The notes: generated by a model not told the origin, from the sequence alone. A DNA stretch of 64,000 nucleotides from Bombyx mori (GCF_030269925.1 NC_085107.1:4092001-4156000); one strand, 5' to 3'; numbered from the stretch's first letter, positions 1 to 10,328 are shown. A program made the numbers and translations.

Positions 1-793
1 ACGGATACTCAGTTTTCGGCTTATATCACATAAATTTACACTTATATATCGATGAGGAAACAACACTGTTGGATATGAGAATATATCTTGATATATAAGA
101 ACCTAGATTCTTCCTTAAAAACCCTTCATTTGAGACGCAAAACAAAGATAAAAAAAAAACATTTAAACTTCAAAACCTCGAAAACGCAAAACACACGCAA
201 AACACACGTACACACGTAATAAAATACCTGTCTTTGATTTTTTTTATTAAATATATTTTTTTAGTGCCGTTGTAGACTGTAACTTTCTTCGGAATAGGGT
301 TTTTATCTAGAAATGCAATTATTTCTATGAATCCCAAAACACATATCGAGGCTGCTAACCGTCTCAAATAAATCGGGTCAAAACAAAATACATTCGTTAG
401 TTAGTTAGTTTAATACGTAATACATACAGTTCATACAGAAATACATTCATTAGTAGTTCTAGTTAGAGAAATAGAGTTATACAATTACAATTCAAGAACT
501 TTAAGAATGTAACTAATTAGCGGCGGTTGTGGACGGAATTAAAAGTAAAATTCGTTATTTGAATTTTACGAACAGTGCAGTAATAAATACGCTTCATATT
601 ACACTTCCACACTACACTTTCAATAGAAATTTCATCATCACAATAATTTTGTTCGTAATAACATAGACAAAAATATCAAAAACGAAAACATAACTTTACC
701 ATCCCTGACGAACTTGAGGAATCACATCAATTTTTTTACGAATTTACGAAAATATCGCAACATGATTTACGAAACCAATTATGTATTTATATC
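1..793. other. AT-rich intronic/intergenic DNA, no gene seen
   Basis: No splice-bounded exon, RNA gene or recognisable transposon end was seen. The stretch is very AT-rich, with a short TTAG microsatellite near 397-412. The single open frame on the minus strand (170-367) has low complexity and no recognisable motif. Confidence 0.5.
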
Positions 794-1648
794 TGTTAAC
801 GGAAATGTATGTAATCCGTCATTGTATACAATTCCTAGGAAATGTATGTAATTCCTAAAATCGCACGGAAATGTGTGAAATAAATTATATTATACTTACA
901 CATTCACATTTCCTAGGAAATCTATACATTTCCTAAATAGCAATCGGAAATGTAAAACATTTAAGATATTGGTGGGTACGCGGGGACAGCGGGACGAGTC
1001 TTGCACTACGGTCAGTTGCCAACTTGCAATCCACTGGAACCGGCCAGGGATTTAAGAAGTGCCTTTGCAAGAAAAACTGTGCTTTACTTTACTGTGTTTT
1101 AAAAATAAAGTATTATGTACTTCCAAATGCCACTCGAGCTTACCCTGCAAAAATAAATAGCTATATGGACTGACAAAGTATTATCATACAAAGATTTACT
1201 TTTATACTTTGACATTTATAATTATTTAATTATCAGACTGATTACTTGCCAAATGAAAATTTGATTTTATAAGAATAAATATAAGTTAATTTTGTGATAC
1301 GTTAAAAGTTAATAGATAGTTGATTTTAGAAGTTTTAATTAGTAAGATAATATGAATATATTATTATTATTTTACGGTATGACTGTTACCCGATTGTCTC
1401 AGTAAGTGTTATATTAAAAAAATATTAGTAACAACGTGTTTTATTACAGAAAGCATTTACTTTATACATTTCCTAATACGATATTGGAATTATATACAAT
1501 TCCGAGGAAATTTATACATTTCCTAGGATATCTATGCATTAAATAGTTTTTCAAACAATATTTTATACATTTCCTAAATAGTATCGGAATTGTACACATT
1601 TCCTAGGATTTGTATACAATTCCTTGATTTCATACATTTCCGGTAACA
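794..1648 (+). mobile_element. MITE-like DNA transposon, copy 1 (4-bp TSD)
   Basis: A non-autonomous element bounded by near-perfect terminal inverted repeats: TGTTAACGGAAATGTATG on the left and the complement of TGTTACCGGAAATGTATG on the right. TATC directly flanks both ends, consistent with a 4-bp target-site duplication. Inside each end are repeated, partly palindromic subterminal motifs of the type GGAAATGTATA, GGAATTGTATA and CCTAGG. The centre has a GC-richer block (about 965-1075) and no transposase. A second copy in inverted orientation lies at 16755-17635. The 4-bp duplication excludes Tc1/mariner (TA) and piggyBac (TTAA) but does not fix the superfamily. Boundaries are well supported; classification is not. 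Confidence 0.75.
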
Positions 1649-1789
1649 TATCCATTCTTTGTCTGTAAATCTGTTTGTTCGAATATCAAGCAAGAAGTAC
1701 AAGACGGATTTTTATAAACCTTTTTGTGTATAATTTTTTGTTTGTGCTTTGACTTAGGTTTAGATTTATAAGATCAGTATTTTTCAAAC

Positions 1790-2109
1790 AAATTACGAAT
1801 GGAAAAAATAACGGATAAACCATGTCTCGAAAAAAGCCTATTAATAAAATCCCAAATTACGAATGGAAAAAATAACGGATAAACCATGTCTCGAAAAAAG
1901 CTTATTAATAAAATCCCAAATTACGAATGGAAAAAATAACGGATAAACCATGTCTCGAAAAAAGCTTATTAATAAAATCCTAAATTACGAATGGAAAAAA
2001 TAACGGATAAACCATGTCTCGAAAAAAGCTTATTAATAAAATCACAAATTACGAATGGAAAAAATAACGCATAAACCATGTCTCGAAAAAAGCTTATTAA
2101 TAAAATCCT
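1790..2109. repeat. 64-bp tandem repeat, about 5 copies
   Basis: The unit begins AAATTACGAATGG and recurs at 1790, 1854, 1918, 1982 and 2046, a period of exactly 64 bp with only scattered substitutions, so the expansion looks recent. Every unit contains CCATG followed by codons for MSRKKLINKI (the first unit reads P for L). Because 64 is not a multiple of three, successive units are in different frames. The last unit runs directly into the 2078-2290 frame. Confidence 0.95.
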
Positions 2110-2290
2110 TAACCATCATGCAACCTATCACGCAAATACTAGGAAAAAGTCAACAATCTCCTCCAGAAAAAGCTTAGATTTATTTACCTTAGCTTTGATT
2201 TCTATATTTTGTGTACATTTCACTGCTCGTCATAAAAAAAAGTATGTTGCTTCATTAATATTAATTTTGCTATCCTTGAAAATAAACTAA
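2078..2290 (+). CDS. Unrecognised 70-codon frame starting in the last 64-bp repeat
   Basis: The frame starts at the ATG in the fifth repeat unit (MSRKKLINKI). It continues through a Lys/Arg/Ser-rich stretch (about residues 20-32) and then a largely hydrophobic C-terminal half (about 34-70) interrupted by a short basic run (RHKKK), so a membrane segment is possible. It ends at a TAA, with AATAAA-like sequence shortly after. I recognise no family. Because it sits in AT-rich DNA beside a transposon and its start is repeat-borne, it could easily be chance. There is no sign of splicing and no neighbour to give context. Confidence 0.2.
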   Translation: MSRKKLINKILNHHATYHANTRKKSTISSRKSLDLFTLALISIFCVHFTARHKKKYVASLILILLSLKIN

Positions 2291-2299
2291 TGTCTTGAT

Positions 2300-3535
2300 G
2301 AGTACAAATAAATGTATGTTTTTTATTTGAGAAGATCGAAATATATTTGAAATACCTTTACGATTTAATCTGGCGATTATGTATTACTTATTGTCATTTT
2401 ACAACATTTCAGATATTGTTTTAAATCTTTTACAGTTACCGTGGTCGCAGATAACTGATATGTCAAAAAATGTTTTTTTTTTATAATGGGTGAAAATAAT
2501 TAACACGAGATTAAACCCTAAAATCAAATTCTGTTATGTCTGCGACTCGTAAAAAACTAATACTCTCACTATATTGCTAAATAACCATAATATTCAACTA
2601 AAATAATGATAAATAATAATTTTGTGCTTCTCTATGAACTTTATTTGACTCATCTAATACATTTTTAAGACCAGCTTGAATTTATAAATATTTTTTTTGG
2701 TTAAATTGCGAATTTTTTTTTTGTTAGAATGCATGTGCGAATTTTATTTCTTTTTTGTGATGCTAATTTTTTTTTTGTACATATTATTATTATTAATATT
2801 AAAGTATTATTAATATAAAAAAAATTGTATATAGCAAAGGAATCTAAAAAAAAAGGATTACTGTGCTTCTATATGACAAAATTAAGTAGCCGTAAAATTT
2901 TCTAAGTCCTGTTGTTACTTTTTTTATTGATAATATTAGGTAAATAAAAAACTTAGCTATGCCGCAACTATACAATCCAATCGAAATACCATCAAAATAA
3001 AACTTGTCAATTTTACCGAAACAACACTGCAGTATGAAGTTTATAGCTTTTAGAAATAGCTGCTATGCGAAATTAGCACGTTTGTTTGGAAATAACAATA
3101 CACGCCTTGACCTGACTATTTTCGTTTTAATCATTGGAACTGTTACTAAACGCCTTTAGGAATAGTTGAGTTTCATTATTGTATCAACATTTAATGGCCA
3201 CAGAATAAACCGATCTCCACTGGGGTAGCGAGTGGAAAACATTTTAAATATTGATGGAGCTCTCTGCCAACCGATCTCGTTGGGAATATGTGTGAGAAAG
3301 AGAGAAATAACTTTCGCATTGCGTGTTCTTGGCGCTGATACTCGACAGGTTCTATGCGCAAACGAACAAGTAAACAAATAGACAGTACCATTCAGAATAA
3401 TTTTCCAGTACGGCCATATTGTATTTTGTTATGAAATTATTCCTTTAAAACAAATACATCCTTACCGGTTTATAATAATGAAACCTGTGGATAGATTCAT
3501 GTTTAAATAATATAGGGAATTACTTGAAAACTAGA
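2300..3535. other. AT-rich DNA, nothing recognised
   Basis: Long T and A runs (2475-2480, 2690-2720, 2765-2775) and no transposon ends, exon or RNA gene that I can support. The overlapping minus-strand frames at 3156-3391 carry no recognisable motif. Confidence 0.4.
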
Positions 3536-3539
3536 GGTA

Positions 3540-3655
3540 TAAAAAAAATTGCCGGGATAGGCCGACGAGCGTACGGCCTACCTGATGGTGATTGGTTACC
3601 GTCGCCCATGGCTTTCAGCAATGCTAGGGGCAGAACCAAGCCACTGCCTACCGTT
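3540..3655 (-). mobile_element. 3' tail of the LINE family intact at 28368-32106
   Basis: Read on the minus strand, this matches the last ~110 bp of the full-length LINE: GGTAGGCAG, the CTGCCCCT-GCATTGCTGAA block, CATGGGCGACGGTAACCA, then ATCAGGT and a short A tail. It is heavily 5'-truncated and moderately diverged, and no coding capacity remains beyond the last few codons. Confidence 0.8.
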
Positions 3656-3659
3656 AAGT

Positions 3660-4580
3660 AGAGTGGTTTATTTATGCTAAAATTATATACCCAGATTTTC
3701 CTGCAAGAAACGTCGCACAATACACAATATGGATTTTTTTCAAAGGTTCTTCAATTTGGGCCTAACGTGCTTAAGTCCGTAAACGCATCCACTTCGCATC
3801 CACTTTAAATATTGATTGAATTCACTTCACGGCGAAAGCTGTTTAAAATTAACTTAACCCACTGCGCCACTAGCGGTTTTTTCACTGTTCATCATTCGTT
3901 TTTCGTGAAAATATTTATAGGTATATAGCATTTATCTCGATACAATTGCCATTTTAAGAAAGAGAAAAATGTCCCTCCGTGCTTGTTATAAAATTTTATA
4001 AAAATGCGCTAAGAATAAGAAAATAAATAAAGAATTAAATGAAACTACAAACCTAATAAGTAAGAAAATAAAATAAACTTTCACATTTTTAACCAATTGA
4101 ATTTCAATTAAAGGATTTATACTAGGTATATAGTTTTATACTTTAGAACACAATGAATTATTATTCTTCACATATTACATACTATATTGTTTAGTTCGTC
4201 AGAAAATTTAACATGTAGAAGGTAAAAGAAAAACGATGTACAAATGTATGTACATAGATCAACACGCTTTTAAAAATATCCTTCGGCAGGCGGCTAAAGA
4301 ACTAGTCGAATCGGTATAAAAGCTATTTTAGCGTTTGCTAAAACAGTAGATTAGACCTGAACAGAACCTGACAGCAGAAGCGTTGTCCAAATTTAAACTC
4401 GACTGTCCAGTTTTGTAAAGACAGGTGCGGTGGATAACAACTGTATACTAGAAAGGCAATAAATAACATGAAACATGTGTAAGTAAAATAACTTTGGTAA
4501 ATATACATAATTAATTGCATATTATATTAGTTTAAATTTTTTTTTTGCTAGAGGGCCTCCGAGCTTTTAAACCGGGTTTG
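3660..4580. other. AT-rich DNA, nothing recognised
   Basis: No exon, repeat end or RNA gene could be supported here. The sequence is composed of simple AT-rich stretches. Confidence 0.4.
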
Positions 4581-4582
4581 TT

Positions 4583-5046
4583 ATTTTTTTTTTATTGCTT
4601 AGATGGGTAGAACGAGCTCACAGCCCACCTGGTGTTAAGTGGTTACTGGAGCCCATAGACATCTATAACGTAAATGCGCCACCAACCTTGAGATATAAGT
4701 TCTAAGGTCTCAGTATAGTTACAACGGCTGCCTCACCCTTCAAACCGAAACGCATTACTGCTTCACGGCGGAAATAGGCAGGGTCCTACCACCAAACTAC
4801 TACCAAATAGGCAGGGTCCTACCACCAAACTACTACCAAATAGGCAGGGTCCTACCACCAAACTACTACCAAATAGGCAGGGTCCTACCACCAAACTACT
4901 ACCAAATAGGCAGGGTCCTACCACCAAACTACTACCAAATAGGCAGGGTCCTACCACCAAACTACTACCCAATAAGCAGGGTCCTACCACCAGTAATTAC
5001 GCAAATTATTATTATAATTTTGCGAGTTTGATTTTTATTACACGAA
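4583..5046 (-). mobile_element. Bm1-type SINE, minus strand, with internal expansion
   Basis: On the minus strand the order is the SINE core (ATCAAAC..CGCAAAATTATAAT), the tail blocks seen in the other copies (CGTGAAGCAGTAATGCG, AAGGTTGGTGGCGCATTTAC, GAGCTCGTTCTACCCATCT) and a terminal AATAAAAAAA. It lacks the tRNA-like head, so it is 5'-truncated. The normal segment between the core and the tail (GGTAGGACC...CCTATTT) has been amplified into a 33-bp minisatellite, described separately. Confidence 0.9.
4772..4992. repeat. 33-bp minisatellite inside a SINE (about 6.7 units)
   Basis: The unit begins AAATAGGCAGGGTCCTACCA and is 33 bp long, starting at 4772, 4805, 4838, 4871, 4904, 4937 and 4970. 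The middle units are identical; only the last shows substitutions. As 33 is divisible by three, a repetitive minus-strand frame (4763-4990, repeated VVGPCLFGSSL) stays open across the array. That frame is a by-product of the repeat rather than a gene. Confidence 0.95.
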
Positions 5047-5348
5047 ATATCAACTGTCACTCTTGAACATCAGCAGAGCCCGGGAAATAGCTGAGCTGCT
5101 GTCTATTGTACAGATTTTCTTATGTATCGAATAGGCTGGTCAACGAGCTAAGGGCTCACATTTCATCCAGAAAAAAATATTTAGCCATAAAACTGTTTTT
5201 CCTCTTAAGTTTTAATGATCTGGAAGGGAATTGAGATCGTCATTTAAGTTGAAATTGTAATTTTTTTAAATCGCTATAAATCTGATTACAACCTTTAAAC
5301 AATTAACTCATATTCGTATCTTTAGAAAACTATAAACACAATATTGAA

Positions 5349-5512
5349 GTCGTCGTGGCCTAAAGGATAAAACGTCCGGTGCATTCGTATGTAGCGATGC
5401 ACCGGTGTTCGAATCCCGCAGGCGGCTACCAATTTTTCTAATGAAAACGTACTCAACAAATGTTCACGATTGTCTTCCACGGTGAAGGAATAACATCGTG
5501 TAATAGTGTAAT
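5349..5512 (+). mobile_element. Bm1-type SINE, tRNA-like head only
   Basis: The sequence has a degenerate pol III A box (TGGCCTAAAGG) and a B box (TGTTCGAATCCC), followed by the typical SINE continuation GGCGGCTACCAATTTTTCTA and CACGGTGAAGGAATAACATC. It stops at GTGTAATAG and lacks the usual core and tail. It is a SINE head, not a tRNA gene: the acceptor stem cannot be formed and the body continues as SINE sequence. The minus-strand frame over it (5322-5597) is a shadow. Confidence 0.85.
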
Positions 5513-5653
5513 AGTTCGTGACAGTGGCAACAGTCTTTTGAAAATCATATCGAGCAAGATCGAGGGACTGCTGATCAATAGCCTTTGCAGTAGGCACTTG
5601 GAAGGAGAAAAAAAAATAAAATAAAAAATGTAATGGTATAAAATGTATATATA

Positions 5654-6961
5654 ACTAGTCAGGTCATAAGTATTGTCACACAGTAAAAACTTTTCTTTTA
5701 GAATGCTGGCCACAAAAAAGTTTATTGAATTCGAATTTCGAATTGTTCATGAAAATAAAAATTTATACTTTTAGAATTTTACTCATTTATTAAATATGGA
5801 GTGGACGCTTAAAGAAGACCGTGTTGCAGTTATTGCGTTGCATCGTTGCGGTTACGCGCCAATTAAAATTTTTAACATACTGAAAAATTTAAATATAACC
5901 AAAAGATTCATTTATCGTACCATCAAACGATACAATGAAGACTCTAGTGTAGATGACAGGTCAAGAAGTGGTCGCCTTCGGTCTGTTAGGACTCTAGCAG
6001 TGATAAAAGCTGTGAAGGCGCGAATTCAAAGAAATCCCAAACGTAAGCAGAAACTGTTGGCCCTTCAGATGGGGTTAAGCAGAACCACGGTGAAAAGGGT
6101 GCTAAATGAAGACTTAGGGCTTCGGGCATATCGAAGAAAAACAGGACATCGTTTGAATGCTCGTCTAATGGACCTGAGACTGAAGAGATGCCGCGCTTTG
6201 TTGAAGCGGTACGCGGAAAAAAAATATCGGGAAATTCTCTTTTCGGATGAAAACATTTTTACCGTAGAAGAGAGCTACAACAAACAAAATGATAAGGTGT
6301 TCGCACACAGTAGTGAAGAAGCGAGCAACCGTATTTCGCGTGTCCAACGAGGTCCTTTCCATCCTCGCTCATGGTATGGTTGGGAGTTTCTTATTGGGGC
6401 TTAACAGAGGTACATTTTTGTGAGAAAGGTGTAAAAACGAATGCAGTTGTGTATCAAAATACAGTCCTGACGAACCTTGTGGAACCTGTTTCTCATACCA
6501 TGTTCAATAACATGCAACTGGGTATTCCAACAAGATTCGGCGGCAGCTCCTAGAGCGAAGAGCACACAAGACTGGCTGGCGGCGCGTGAAATCGACTTCA
6601 TCCGGCACGAAGACTGGCCTTCCTCCAGTCCAGATTTGAATCCGTTAGATTACAAGATATGGCAACACTTGGAGAAAAAGGGGTGCTCAAAGCCTCATCC
6701 CAATTTGGAGTCACTCAAGACATCCTTGATTAAGGCAGCCGCCGATATTGATATGGACCTCGTTCGTGCTGCGATAGACGACTGGCCGCGCAGATTGAAG
6801 GCCTGTATTCAAAATCACGGAGGTCATTTTGAATAAACTTTAGTGTCATAAAAATCTATGTTTTGTTAAGTTCATTTTGGTATATGAATGGTTACATAAT
6901 GAATAAACTTGTTTCAATTATTTTACATTAAACATGTGACAGAATTTATGACCTGACTAGG
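5654..6961 (+). mobile_element. maT-type (DD37D) Tc1/mariner transposon, copy 1
   Basis: A complete 1308-bp element with ~26-bp terminal inverted repeats (ACTAGTCAGGTCATAA at the left, its complement at the right), flanked by the TA duplication expected of Tc1/mariner (5652-5653 and 6962-6963). It contains a single broken transposase gene. The catalytic spacing places it in the DD37D maT group, to which Bombyx Bmmar1 belongs. Confidence 0.92.
5796..6839 (+). pseudogene. maT transposase, broken by two frameshifts
   Basis: A cut-and-paste transposase that would bind the terminal repeats and insert at TA. The N-terminal part (5796 to about 6366) has a helix-turn-helix region and the first catalytic Asp in LFSDENIF. 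The frame then shifts at about 6368, so the middle block (MVWLGVSYWG..HFCEKG) lies in another frame. It shifts back near 6515-6525, where FQQDS carries the second Asp. The third Asp is in SPDLNPLDYKIW; 37 residues separate the second and third, defining DD37D. The gene ends GGHFE with TAA at 6837-6839. About 345 residues would be the usual length. The start ATG at 5796 (MEWTLKED) matches the start of the second copy at 15052. This copy cannot make an active protein. Confidence 0.9.
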
Positions 6962-7061
6962 TATAATGATAGTTATGTGTTAGATTTTTTTAAGTCACTA
7001 ACATAGATATAAGCAATTACTACTAACAAAATGTTATGGTTTTAAAAAAAAACTGAAATAA

Positions 7062-7171
7062 AGTATTAATAATAATAATAATAATAATGAAAGATTAATT
7101 AATTAATTAATTAATTAATTAATTAATTAATTAATTAACGCAGATTAATTAATTAATTAATTAACGCAGAT
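7062..7171. repeat. (TAA)n and (TTAA)n microsatellites
   Basis: A TAA/AAT run at about 7064-7088 is followed by TTAA repeats at about 7094-7137 and 7144-7163, the last two separated by CGCAGA, which also recurs immediately before the LINE frame. R4/Dong elements are known to insert in TAA repeats, so this block probably marks the 5' side of the insertion. Confidence 0.9.
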
Positions 7172-8398
7172 ATGAAACAATCGTTTAGAGATCGGTTTTT
7201 TGGTCGTCTTATAAAGGTCTTAAAAAGCCATTTATCAGGCGGAAACAAAATCCGAGCGTTTAATGGTTGGGTCATGCCTATGTTAACATATTCCTTTGGC
7301 ATACTAAGGTGGACGCAATCAGAGCTGGACGTACTGGACAGAAAAGTCAGGCGATTGTTAACGGCATACAGAATGCATCATCCACGTTCGTCTGTAATGA
7401 GGTTGTATATTCCTCGGAAATGTGGGGGTCGTGGTATTTTGAATGCCAAGGATCTACATAACCGAGAGATATACAACCTTAGGGAATATTTCCTTAAGAT
7501 GAACGTGAATATGTATCGGGATGTCGTTGCAGTCGATAAGGGGCTAACTCCGCTATCCTTAGCTAACGGGAATTGGAAGAGGCTGAAGGTAGAGAGTATT
7601 TCAGATCGCATAACTGTATGGAGGAGCAAGGAGTTACACGGTAGGTTCTACCGGGCTCTCACAGGGCCTGATGTAGACCAATTAGCTTCCGTGGCCTGGT
7701 TACGATTCAGTAACCTCTTTGGGGAAACTGAAGGTTTTATCTTTGCAATTATGGACGAAGTTATCATGACGAACAACTACCGGAAATATATACTAAAGGA
7801 TGGGACAGTCGACATTTGTCGGGCATGCCACCGTCCGGGAGAGTCTATTAGACATATTGTTTCTGGCTGTTCTCGGTTTGCTAACGGCGAGTACTTGCAT
7901 AGACATAACCAAGTGGCTAGGATTATCCATCAACAACTTGCTCTGAAATATGGTTTTCTTGATTCTGCTGTACCTTATTACCAATACCAACCTCAACCAG
8001 TTCTTGATAATGGTCATGTTACGCTCTACTGGGACCGATCTATTATCACGGATAGGTATATTGTTGCCAATAAACCTGATATTGTGATAATAGATCGATC
8101 TGCGCGTCGAGCAGTGTTGGTTGATGTCACCATTCCTCATGACGAGAACCTCGTGAAGGCAGAAAAGGACAAATTAATAAAATATTTAGACCTGGCCCAC
8201 GAGACTACCGCTATGTGGCATGTTGATTCAACCATCATTGTTCCAATAGTTGTGTCGGTACACGGCTTGATAGCGAAAAGTTTCGATCAACAACTTAAGA
8301 AACTTTCGTTATCCAGCTGGGTTAAGGGCCTAATACAGAAGGCAGTTATCCTCGATACTGCACGCATTGTGAGGAGGTTTCTCACTCTGGAGTCCTAA
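7172..8398 (+). CDS. R4/Dong-like LINE: C-terminal RT, zinc knuckle and RLE endonuclease
   Basis: A 408-codon uninterrupted frame forming the C-terminal part of a non-LTR retrotransposon polyprotein. Residues ~1-110 match the region after the RT palm (NKIRAFNGWVMPMLTYSF, PRSSVMRLYIPRKCGGRG). Residues 216-233 form a CCHC knuckle (C216-x2-C219-x8-H228-x4-C233). Residues 301-334 carry a restriction-like endonuclease core (KPD at 301-303, VLVDVT with D318, then K332/K334). RT followed by CCHC and RLE is the architecture of R2/R4-type elements, which nick a target strand and prime reverse transcription there. The family protein is over 1000 residues, so all RT catalytic motifs are missing, and the apparent start ATG is fortuitous. 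The lack of stops suggests a fairly young copy. R4/Dong rather than R2 is inferred from wording and the TAA-rich setting. Confidence 0.85.
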   Translation: MKQSFRDRFFGRLIKVLKSHLSGGNKIRAFNGWVMPMLTYSFGILRWTQSELDVLDRKVRRLLTAYRMHHPRSSVMRLYIPRKCGGRGILNAKDLHNREIYNLREYFLKMNVNMYRDVVAVDKGLTPLSLANGNWKRLKVESISDRITVWRSKELHGRFYRALTGPDVDQLASVAWLRFSNLFGETEGFIFAIMDEVIMTNNYRKYILKDGTVDICRACHRPGESIRHIVSGCSRFANGEYLHRHNQVARIIHQQLALKYGFLDSAVPYYQYQPQPVLDNGHVTLYWDRSIITDRYIVANKPDIVIIDRSARRAVLVDVTIPHDENLVKAEKDKLIKYLDLAHETTAMWHVDSTIIVPIVVSVHGLIAKSFDQQLKKLSLSSWVKGLIQKAVILDTARIVRRFLTLES

Positions 8399-8532
8399 CC
8401 ACTGGTGGCTTGTGTCGTAGACACCGCCATCAGCGGCAATCTATTTTTATATAGTGTTTTTTAAAAATTGTATTTTTAATATCTTTTTTAAAAAATATTA
8501 TGTAATTAATAAGATTTTAAATAAATATAAAT
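7172..8532 (+). mobile_element. 5'-truncated R4/Dong-like LINE copy
   Basis: The copy comprises the C-terminal coding part and a ~130-bp AT-rich 3' untranslated region after the TAA at 8396-8398. It ends in AAATAAATAATAATAATAA with no poly(A), as expected for an element priming on TAA repeats. The next base pairs are the core of a Bm1 SINE, so the two repeats abut with no unique DNA between them. Confidence 0.75.
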
Positions 8533-8830
8533 AAATAATAATAATAAAAATCAAACCCGCAAAATTATAATTTGCGTAATCACTGGTGGTAGGACCTCTT
8601 GGGAGTCCGCACGGATAGGTACCACCAATCCGCCTATTTCCGCCGTGAAGCAGTAATGCGTTTCGGTTCGAAGGGTGGGGTAGCCGTTGTAACTATACTG
8701 AGACCTCAGAACTTATATCTCAAGGTGGGTGGCGCGTTTACGTTGTAGATGTCTATGGGCTCCAGTAACCACTTGCATCAGGTGGGCTGTGAGCTCGTCC
8801 ATCCATCTAAGCAATAAAAAAAAACGTGGA
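8533..8830 (+). mobile_element. Bm1-type SINE, plus strand, 5'-truncated
   Basis: Starts in the TAATAAAAATCAAACCCGC core and continues through CTGGTGGTAGGACCTCTTGG, CGTGAAGCAGTAATGCG, GTTGTAACTATACTGAGACC and CATCTAAGCAATAAAAAAAA. The tRNA-like head is missing. It is well preserved and directly adjoins the 3' end of the R4/Dong-like LINE. Confidence 0.92.
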
Positions 8831-9081
8831 TAATATTCTAATACCTATACTTTTAGCTCAAAACGTTCGTATTTAAAAATTTCATCGTTATTTACACAGT
8901 TTGCGTGAAGGAAACTGTTAATATTTAATTATGGTTGCGAAATTCAGTGTCGACTGCGGCGATCTGGCAATTCAAACAATAAATTTTAGGTTCAGTTATT
9001 ATAACTATATTTTTACAAACGGATACTATGTTACGCGATAGAAGATGCGGAATATTACAGAAAAAACACTATAAATTTTTT

Positions 9082-9219
9082 AAGTCGTAGTCTAAAGGAT
9101 GTGACGTCTGTTGCACTCGTATCGACCGAAATGACTATGCCGTTTTATATGATGGCTTCATTAACCGGATCTGTGTCTATTTATGACGGTTTCATTAACT
9201 GGATCTGTATCTATTTATG
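9082..9219 (+). repeat. Degenerate SINE head and a 34-bp duplication
   Basis: Bases 9085-9130 resemble the Bm1 head (GTCTAAAGGATGTGACGTCT, then TTGCACTCGTAT) with many substitutions. Two 34-bp direct copies follow, starting at 9151 and 9185 (TTCATTAACCGGATCTGT and TTCATTAACTGGATCTGT). The first assignment is tentative; the duplication is plain. Confidence 0.5.
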
Positions 9220-9337
9220 TAACGTATTATTGCACCAACATCAAAACTAATAAGATTATCATTATCAAGGACCATTGGGAATACAATAATTTTATTACTT
9301 TAGATTAAAGTCCCGACTAGGAATGCCAGTATAACAA

Positions 9338-9582
9338 TTTTTTTTTATTGCTTAGATGGGCGGACGAGCTCACAACCCACCTGGTGTTAAGTGGCTACTG
9401 GACCCCATAGACATCTACAACGTAAATGCGCCACCCACCTTGAGATATAAGTTCTAAGATCTCAGTATAGCTACAACGGCTGCCCTACCCTTCAAACCGA
9501 AACGCATTACTGCTTCACGGCAGAAATAGGCAGGGCAGTGGTATCTACCCCGTGGTCTACAAGAGGTCCTACCACCAGTACA
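9338..9582 (-). mobile_element. Bm1-type SINE, minus strand, 5'-truncated
   Basis: On the minus strand it runs from ACTGGTGGTAGGACCTCTTG to the A tail next to CATCTAAGCAATAAAAAA. The head and most of the core are missing. Close in sequence to the other clean copies. Confidence 0.92.
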
Positions 9583-9904
9583 TTCTCATTAAGCGTGTTT
9601 TTTAATTAAATACACAAATTCTATAATTTACAATAATTATAAAGACCTCTCCGATGTTTAAATGAAGCTAAATGTAACAATCATCGCTATTCCTGTTCGT
9701 GTTTAGAAACAACACGTCTTTACAGTTAGTGGGTGGGTTTCAGTTAAATTATGCGCTATGCTGTTGAACCAGTGACTATTCCCTCGACTATAAGCACATT
9801 GCATTCTGCATACTCGAACTCTTTACTTCTAAGTGTATAGTTGCACGTGTTATTTTACACTTTCGTTGTCAATTTACGAAACGAAGATAGAGTTTTTTAT
9901 GCTA

Positions 9905-10328
9905 CTAGAGGTCCCGCAGTAGTCGAAATTCGACTATAATTAATTGGAATTGTAAGTTTGTACACTATTATGATTCTATTTTATACTTGTATAGTCACAA
10001 ATTTCGCCAAGAATACACTTTAAAAAATATTAATAAAGACAAACAATATTTAATGTATTCTCAATTTGACCACAGACGTCAAGAACAAAAGTTTGACAAT
10101 AAATAGTATGCATGCGTGTGTGCGTCAAATATATGGTATGTAGTGTGTGTAATGTTTTCTTTATTGATTTAAGTAATGTATATTTTATGCATTATTTAAA
10201 AAAAAATATTAGCATTGTGCACTTCTTCTCTATATTCTCTATAAGTGTGGAAAATTTCATACTCCTCCGTCTGCGCTATTTTCGTAAAAAGGGATACAAA
10301 GTTTTCGCTTCACGTATTAATATATAGA
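9905..10328 (-). mobile_element. Non-autonomous Helitron, family H1, copy 1
   Basis: On the minus strand the 424-bp element starts TCTATATATTAATACGTGAA and ends CTAG. The 15-nt palindrome AGTCGAATTTCGACT lies about 10 nt before the end, and the flanks are A and T, as expected for Helitron insertion between A and T. It has no terminal inverted repeats and no coding capacity. Copies of the same family lie at 35697-36146, 48452-48879 and 51848-52265. The 10112-10327 frame is a shadow. Confidence 0.88.

Noticed and set aside
1790..2109. Regular repeat array that could be mistaken for CRISPR
   Set aside because: The units are contiguous 64-bp copies with no variable spacers, in an insect genome with no cas genes.
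4763..4990. 75-codon repetitive frame on the minus strand
   Set aside because: It exists only because the 33-bp minisatellite unit is divisible by three; there is no start context or unique sequence.
5349..5440. tRNA-like sequence with A and B boxes
   Set aside because: It is the head of a SINE: the acceptor stem does not close and the sequence runs on into SINE-specific body wording.
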